Shown: positions 1 through 4,325 of the stretch, in pieces
Layout: each line of letters begins with the position of its first letter
How positions within the stretch are numbered: position 1 is the stretch's first letter
Assembly (NCBI GenBank): GCA_026708165.1
Contig: JAPOVO010000200.1
Span: 1-5,720, forward strand
Source of the DNA: Chloroflexota bacterium
Lineage (GTDB): Bacteria; Chloroflexota; UBA11872; VXNJ01
DNA length: 5,720 bases
Direction of reading: 5' to 3'
Made by a program: the position numbers and the translations under genes
Notes under the pieces: generated by a model
The model's database searches: none
Told to the model about the DNA's origin: nothing
What the model saw: the letters and a program-made list of their open reading frames with translations, nothing else

Positions 1-34
1 GATGAGTTCCGACGTCTTCGACGAGAGCACGTAG

Positions 35-54
35 GGGCGGTTCGCGAACCGCCC
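35..54. repeat. 20-bp perfect palindrome abutting the Nudix gene stop
   Basis: Positions 35-44 (gggcggttcg) and 45-54 (cgaaccgccc) are exact reverse complements, so this is a perfect palindrome. As RNA it could fold into an 8-bp stem with a CGCG loop. On the minus strand it begins at the base after the TAA of the Nudix gene (55-57). There is no T-run on either side, so it is not a classical intrinsic terminator, although it could still protect or end the transcript. GC-rich palindromes of this kind often occur as dispersed REP-like elements in GC-rich environmental genomes; whether this one is dispersed cannot be seen from one window. Bases 1-34 show nothing I can call. Confidence 0.7.
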
Positions 55-609
55 TTAGCGCGCCGACTCCTCAAACCCACCCCCAGCCGCCCCTTCAGCC
101 GCCAGCGCCTCTCTCATCCACCTTACGTAGATAGTCGGGTACTTGCTGCCGAGCTCCACCAGCTGCAAGGCCTGATCCGCCGACACCACCAGCCTGCCGG
201 TCGTCTCGTGTTCAGGCTCCCACGGGTTCAGCGAGACCCTTGCCCTCCATGCCGCCCGGACAAGCGCCACCCCCTGGCTCGGGCCTCTGACGCACTCCAT
301 CTTCATGAAGCCAAGCAACGTCGCCTCCTCGACCGACGCGCACGCCTCCTCCAGCACCTCCCTCTCCAGGGTCGCCCGCCAGTCCTCGTCCCCCTGCGGG
401 CGGCCGCCGGGGAACTTCCACGAAACGCCCGGCCAGGTGACCAGAACGACATTCCCTTCGGGAGTGAAGCAAACCGCCGCCGAGCCGTGCGGTCTGCCTT
501 CCGGCCCAGGAAGTCGCGGCGGATGCCACGACGAAACGATGTCCTGCCCCCGGTCGTCGCGCCAGGGAATCTCTTCCCCGTCACGCGCGGCGCGGCCCGA
601 GACCGTCAC
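55..609 (-). CDS. Nudix (NUDIX) family hydrolase
   Basis: This 184-residue protein is a probable Nudix hydrolase, which would cleave a nucleoside diphosphate linked to another group (substrate unknown) in the cytoplasm. The Nudix box is clear at residues 69-91 (about 405-337): G69, E75, R83-E84 and E87-E88 fit GX5EX7REUXEEXGU, so the metal-binding glutamates are present. The usual Gly after EE is Cys90 (EEACA). The domain runs from about residue 43 (SAAVCFTPEGNVVLV) to about 150; a 40-residue N-terminal lead contains SWHPP. The C-terminal tail (AAEGAAGGGFEESAR) is low complexity. The start is GTG at 609-607. No Shine-Dalgarno lies at good distance, and the in-frame TAG of the upstream permease is only six bases away, so no longer N-terminus is possible and translation is probably coupled by reinitiation. 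Family is confident; substrate is not. Confidence 0.9.
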   Translation of the reverse strand: MTVSGRAARDGEEIPWRDDRGQDIVSSWHPPRLPGPEGRPHGSAAVCFTPEGNVVLVTWPGVSWKFPGGRPQGDEDWRATLEREVLEEACASVEEATLLGFMKMECVRGPSQGVALVRAAWRARVSLNPWEPEHETTGRLVVSADQALQLVELGSKYPTIYVRWMREALAAEGAAGGGFEESAR

Positions 610-612
610 CTG

Positions 613-2259
613 CTACGAATCGGGATGGCCGACCTGTACCTTTATTACGTCCGTATCCTGGTACTGCTGATGCTCTACCGACGACGCAAAGCCTCGCAGC
701 AGCCGCAGCGAGAGCTCCTGCTCTATCGGAGTCTCCGAGTCATATTGCTGTAGCTGCCGGATCCGGTCCTCCAGGTTCTCCTCGTCGCCCCCGCCTATGA
801 ACTCCAGGTCGGCCACCGTCCCCTCGCTCGACGCCAGCACCACCAGTTGCCGGTCGTCCTCCTCGTCTTCGTCATCGGCGTCCAGGTCCAGGTCAAGATC
901 CAGGTCCAGCGGGGCCAGCGTCAGCAGCGTCTCCTCCGCCACCGCCTTCAGCCGGTCCGTCATGGCGGCGTCCCAGCCCCTGCGGGCCGCGAACCTGGTC
1001 ATGAAATCGTTGAGGTCGGCCAGCGCGTCGATGTTCAGCCGCGACTGAAATCGCATGGCTCGGTGACTTGTGAACTCCAGGAACAGGATCATCGCTATCG
1101 CCGCGAATCCTCCGGTCGTTATACCGCTCTTGAAAAGCGTCCCTACCACCGGGCCAAGGTCCGGCAGCCGGAAGAGGCCGAACTGGAATGCCGCGCCGAT
1201 CCAGAACGAGACCCCCGCGACTACGAGTTTCTGCCTGTTCTCCTCGGTCTGGATTACCGTGTAGGCGCCGTCCACGAACAGCGTCCCCGTCACCAATACC
1301 AGGTATCCCGCCATCACCGCCCCCGGCAGCGTGCTCAGCAGTCCCGACACTTTCGGCAGAAATGCCACGAGGATGAACATCCCGCCGATGCAGTATCCAA
1401 CCCTCCGCGAAGCGACCCCCGTCACCTGCGTGAACGCAACCGCGCCCGGATGGATGATGTTGGGAACCGCGCCCGCTATTCCGGCGAGCAGATTCCCCAC
1501 TCCCGTCCCCGCCAGCGTCCCCTGCACCCGCCGGAAGTCGATCGCCCGCGCCTCCCGCGTAGCGACCCGCTGCATCCCGATGGACTCACCGTTCGCCTGG
1601 ATCGAGATGATGATGCCCAGGAACACGAACGCCGGAATCAGCGTCCAGAACGGGATGCCGAAGTCCAGCGCCAGCCCCGGCCACTCGGTCGGCAGACCCA
1701 CCCACGGAGCCTGGATCATCCGCTCGACTTCATAGATGCCGAACCCCGCCGCGACCGCGCAGCCCGCGACTATGCCGATCATCGGCGCCCAAAGACGCAG
1801 TATCGGCGTTCCGCGAAATGTCAGCACCGCCACCACTATCAGCGTGGCCAGCGCGGTCACCGGCGCCGCCACCGGCTCCGCCTCCGACGCATCGTCCAGC
1901 AGACCGAAGACAACCGACGCCAGCGTGATCGAAAGGATCATCATCACTGTTCCGCCCACCGTCGGCGTGACCAGCCGCCTCAGCAGGAACAGCCACCTCG
2001 AAATCACCAGCTGGATGATCCCCGAGACGAATACAAGTGTCATCAGCGTCGCCGGGCCGCCGTCCACCACCGCCGTGATGCAGAACGGTATCGAGAAGGC
2101 CGCCGTGAACATCGGCAGGACCGCTCCGGCCCCGACGGGTCCAACCCGCCTCACTTGCAGCAGCGTGGAAAGCCCCACCACTATCAGCGACGCGAAGACC
2201 ATCCACGCCAGGTAGGAATCATCCCGCCCCGACGCCTTCGCCACTATCACCGGCGTCAC
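613..2259 (-). CDS. NCS2-family (xanthine/uracil-type) permease with C-terminal RsbW-like extension
   Basis: This is a polytopic inner-membrane protein of the nucleobase:cation symporter-2 (NAT) family. From GTG at 2259 it is 548 residues, but the frame codes further upstream (see the 2260-2418 entry). About a dozen hydrophobic segments fill residues 18-397. Family landmarks are TLLQ (32-35), the ESIG helix with E225 (equivalent to a substrate-binding Glu of UraA), LAGIAGAVPN (258-267) and TGVASRRVG (280-288). The NAT signature before TGVASRR is eroded: the usual E/Q-N-x-G reads G272-A-V-A275, so the second substrate Glu is missing. The substrate may therefore differ from uracil or xanthine. 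Residues about 408-545 form a soluble tail resembling an RsbW/anti-sigma HATPase fold without its catalytic Asn, interrupted by an acidic Leu-Asp tract (450-469). The gene ends in TAG (613-615), and the Nudix gene follows after CAG. Confidence 0.85.
   Translation of the reverse strand: MTPVIVAKASGRDDSYLAWMVFASLIVVGLSTLLQVRRVGPVGAGAVLPMFTAAFSIPFCITAVVDGGPATLMTLVFVSGIIQLVISRWLFLLRRLVTPTVGGTVMMILSITLASVVFGLLDDASEAEPVAAPVTALATLIVVAVLTFRGTPILRLWAPMIGIVAGCAVAAGFGIYEVERMIQAPWVGLPTEWPGLALDFGIPFWTLIPAFVFLGIIISIQANGESIGMQRVATREARAIDFRRVQGTLAGTGVGNLLAGIAGAVPNIIHPGAVAFTQVTGVASRRVGYCIGGMFILVAFLPKVSGLLSTLPGAVMAGYLVLVTGTLFVDGAYTVIQTEENRQKLVVAGVSFWIGAAFQFGLFRLPDLGPVVGTLFKSGITTGGFAAIAMILFLEFTSHRAMRFQSRLNIDALADLNDFMTRFAARRGWDAAMTDRLKAVAEETLLTLAPLDLDLDLDLDADDEDEEDDRQLVVLASSEGTVADLEFIGGGDEENLEDRIRQLQQYDSETPIEQELSLRLLRGFASSVEHQQYQDTDVIKVQVGHPDS
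881..910 (-). repeat. Five tandem hexanucleotides coding (Leu-Asp)5
   Basis: On the plus strand the units read tccagg, tccagg, tcaaga, tccagg, tccagc. Read on the minus strand they give ten alternating Leu and Asp residues (451-460 of the permease). A run of Asp and Glu follows directly (ADDEDEEDDR). The tract sits between the two halves of the RsbW-like tail, where a loop would be. Tandem hexamers can change copy number by slippage without shifting frame, so this site could vary between strains. Confidence 0.75.
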
Positions 2260-2418
2260 CAGCAGCGTCGCCGAAGCCAGCAGGCTGAACTGGAACCCGT
2301 AACCCAGCGAAGACAGGATCGGCGGGTTTTCATGCGCCTCGTAACGCGGATTCCGGGAAACTGCCGTAGCTATGCCAATCCCCTCACAGACCTGGACCCA
2401 CGACGAACTACGGAAACT
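2260..2418 (-). other. In-frame N-terminal coding extension of the permease, no canonical start codon
   Basis: The permease frame stays open upstream of the GTG at 2259 until a TAG at 2419-2421. The translated stretch includes NPRYEAHENPPILSSLGYGF, then QFSLLASATLLV leading into TPVIVAKASG. This matches the expected NCS2 first helix: a Pro-Pro motif, an LGxGxQ helix, then a P-V-I segment with Ala-Gly. Without it the protein would lack TM1, so the stretch is very probably translated. No ATG, GTG or TTG occurs in frame here. The best rare candidate is ATA at 2373-2371, with GAGGGG six bases upstream, giving 586 residues. An ATT at 2379 sits directly against that GAGGGG. A lost start codon or a sequencing error is an equally good explanation. 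No alternative-frame start with an open path was found upstream. Confidence 0.7.
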
Positions 2419-2421
2419 CTA

Positions 2422-2645
2422 CTACGAACTTCGAAATGAGTCGTCACACCTCGAGTTGGTCACGAAGGCCTGAAACGTGGAGTTCTCATTTTCTGACTGC
2501 GGAAGACGGTACCGACCGTCTTCCGCTATGAGACCTCGATCAAATGAACCCGTGACTATTTCGAAGTCGCTTGGTCATCGAGCTGAGCAAACTGTCAAAG
2601 ATGATGACTCTGCAAATCTCCGAACCGACTCGAAGCGGTCGCCGG
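2422..2645. other. Non-coding intergenic stretch between the RCC1 gene and the permease
   Basis: This 224-bp gap separates the ancestral TAG of the RCC1 frame (2646-2648) from the TAG that closes the permease frame upstream (2419-2421). All minus-strand frames carry stops here, and I see no protein resemblance. The minus strand has a TTGACA (plus-strand tgtcaa at 2593-2598) but nothing like TATAAT 15-19 bases downstream, so I do not call a promoter, although the permease promoter should lie in this gap. I saw no recognisable purine, xanthine or preQ1 riboswitch core. The one clear structure is the hairpin at 2499-2526. Confidence 0.6.
2499..2526 (-). terminator. Perfect 12-bp stem with 4-nt loop, candidate terminator or leader hairpin
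   Basis: Left arm gcggaagacggt (2499-2510), loop accg (2511-2514) and right arm accgtcttccgc (2515-2526) pair without mismatch. The hairpin lies about 120 bases past the ancestral stop of the RCC1 gene and 125-240 bases before the permease start candidates. No T-tract follows it on either strand (the minus strand continues AGTCAGAAAATG). It is therefore not a textbook intrinsic terminator. It could block 3' exonucleases on the RCC1 transcript, end that transcript in an organism that tolerates tailless hairpins, or form part of the permease leader. The structure is certain; the role is a guess. Confidence 0.45.
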
Positions 2646-2840
2646 CTAGGCCGATGGCGGCGATATCTGTCCATATCTATTGCCGCCCCAGCAAACCGGC
2701 ACCCCCTCGACTGTCAGCGCGCACGTATGTTCCATCCCGCAGCTGATCGCGACGAAACGCTGATCCGGCGGCGATGCCTGACCATGGTTGTCCCAGCCCC
2801 AACAGACCGGAGTCCCATCCGATCGGAGGGCGCACGTGTG
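2646..2840 (-). pseudogene. Distal end of the RCC1 gene, two repeats beyond an in-frame TGA
   Basis: After the TGA at 2841-2843 the same frame continues for 64 codons to a TAG at 2646-2648. It reads as two RCC1-type repeats: HTCALRSDGTPVCWG, then GQASPP and QRFVAISCG, followed by HTCALTVEGVPVCWG and a terminal GQISPPSA. All family positions (paired Cys, Trp-Gly, Gly-Gln, Pro-Pro) are kept, with no other stop and no frameshift. The TGA falls in the variable position of SSGxxHTC, where other repeats carry Trp (SGHWHTC), Phe or Leu, so one base change from TGG would explain it. Such preservation points to a recent nonsense mutation, stop readthrough or a base error, not to old decay. Confidence 0.85.
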
Positions 2841-4325
2841 TCATACCCCGCTGCTGACACTGGCGAAGCGTTCGTCAGGCGGCGGCGACGCTTGGCCGAA
2901 GTCCATCGCATCCTCGTCGGCGCCCCAGCATACGGCCGCCCCGTCGTTGCGCAGCGCGCAGGTCTGCCGCCAGCCGCTGCTGATGGACGTGAACCTCTCG
3001 CCGGATGGCGCCGATGACTGACCGAATCCGTCATGCCCCCAACATTCCGCAGCCCCGCCCGGGCGGAGGGCGCACGTGTGGAAGCCCCCGCTGCTGACAG
3101 CGGCGAACTGCCCCCCGGGTGGCGATGTCTGGCCAAAGCTTCTGGAGCTCCAGCACTGGACGGTGCGGTCGGTGCGGAGCGCGCAAGAGTGAAATCCGCC
3201 GCTGTCAATAGACTCAAGGCCCGTTACACGCTTCCATCGCGGCCATGACGTTTGGTTGTAGTCATCGCTGCCCCAGCAGAGGGGAGAACCGTCCTGAAGT
3301 ACGCCGCAGGTGTTAAAGCCGCCGCCGCTGACCGAGGAAAACCGCTCATTGGGCGGCGGTAATGCCTGGCCATCGTCGTGATTCCTCCCCCAGCACGCGA
3401 CGGTTGCGTCCGAACGAAGGGCGCAAGTGTGGAACCTGCCGCTGGTTATCGACACGAACCCAGCCTCAGGCGTTGCCTGCGCGGACGGCTCGCCGTCGAT
3501 TGACGCGCCCCTGAGAAAAGAGGTTGACGCTTGGCCATCATAATTGCGTCCCCAGCAAACGGGGCTGCCGTCCAAACGGAGCGCGCACGTGTAATTGGCG
3601 CCGCTGCTTATGTGTGAGAATTTCTCACCAGACGGTGGCGAAGTCTCGCCATCGCGATGAGCACCCCAGCACGCCGGTGTCCCGTCAGAGCGGAGCGCGC
3701 ACGTATGCCAGTGGCCGCTGTTGACGGAGGTGAACCTCTCACCGGGCGGCGGCGACGCCTGGCCGGTCGTGTTATTCCCCCAACAGACTGGCGTGCCGTC
3801 CCCACGCAGCGCGCATGCGTGCTGGTGACCGCTGCTGATGGAAACAAACGTCTCGCCGGCCGGCGGAGATACATAGCTGTCCCCCCAGCAGACGGGCGTT
3901 CCGTCGCCCCGCAGCGCGCAAGTGTGCAGATTGCCGCTGCTGATTGAGACAAACGTCTCGCCGGGGGGAGGTGAGGCCTTGCCATAGTAATCGCTGCCCC
4001 AGCAGACCGGAGTGCCATCGTGCCGAAGCGCGCACACGTGGGTGGGACCGCTGCTGATGGATGCGAACGTCTCGCCGGGGGGTGGCGACGTCTGGTTGTC
4101 ACCATGCCGCCCCCAGCACACGGGGACGCCATCTGGCTTAAGTCCGCAGGAAAAGAACGCGCCGCTGCTGACTTGAGTGAATCTCTCACTTGACGGTCCC
4201 AAAATGGAAACTTCACCCTGAGGCGGCCACGCGTGCAGCTCTCCGTTGCCGCCCCAACACGTGACGGCCCCGTCCGAGTCCAACGCGCACGCATGAGTGA
4301 ACCCGCTGCTGATGGACTGGAAGCT
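2649..4325 (-). repeat. Tandem array of 14 RCC1-type repeats (7 + linker + 7)
   Basis: The coding array has a period of about 38 residues (near 114 bp). The consensus is [I/V]SSGxxHTCALRxDGTPVCWG, then a variable loop, GQASPPPGE and RF. I count 14 CxxL...CWG units, 12 before the TGA at 2841 and two after it. The spacer between units 7 and 8 (about 3457-3530) is some 16 residues longer than usual and off-consensus (LRGASIDGEPSAQATPEAGF), splitting the array 7+7. Units 3-5 are also alike at DNA level: 3831-3859 and 3936-3964 differ at two of 29 bases, suggesting recent duplication or gene conversion. Unit 4 lacks the Gly-Gln-Ala step; unit 10 has CWS in place of CWG. Confidence 0.9.

Noticed and set aside
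208..753. Plus-strand open frame opposite the Nudix gene
   Set aside because: It is antisense to a clear Nudix box, its composition is Arg- and Pro-biased, and no ribosome site or family resemblance is visible.
847..2439. Long plus-strand open frame of 530 codons opposite the permease
   Set aside because: The translation is rich in Arg, His and Gln in low-complexity runs, has no recognisable domain, and is antisense to a convincing membrane protein. It is a by-product of GC-rich codon use.
2593..2598. TTGACA promoter -35 box on the minus strand
   Set aside because: No TATAAT-like sequence follows at 15-19 bases, and a lone hexamer is expected by chance.
2422..2645. Purine or xanthine riboswitch upstream of the permease
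   Set aside because: No recognisable conserved riboswitch core was found around the hairpin; a covariance-model search would be needed to revive the idea.
2841..2843. TGA recoded as Trp or Gly across the genome (code 4 or 25)
   Set aside because: Only one in-frame TGA occurs, while all other Trp codons in three genes are TGG. A recoded genome should show many more TGA codons.
2714..3217. Minus-strand overlapping frame with Arg- and Ala-rich repeats
   Set aside because: The repetition simply mirrors the RCC1 DNA repeats read in another frame; the RCC1 frame carries the conserved motif.
2649..4325. CRISPR-like array because of regular repeated DNA
   Set aside because: The repeats are about 114 bp, imperfect, continuously coding, and their conservation tracks the RCC1 protein motif; there are no short identical repeats with unique spacers.
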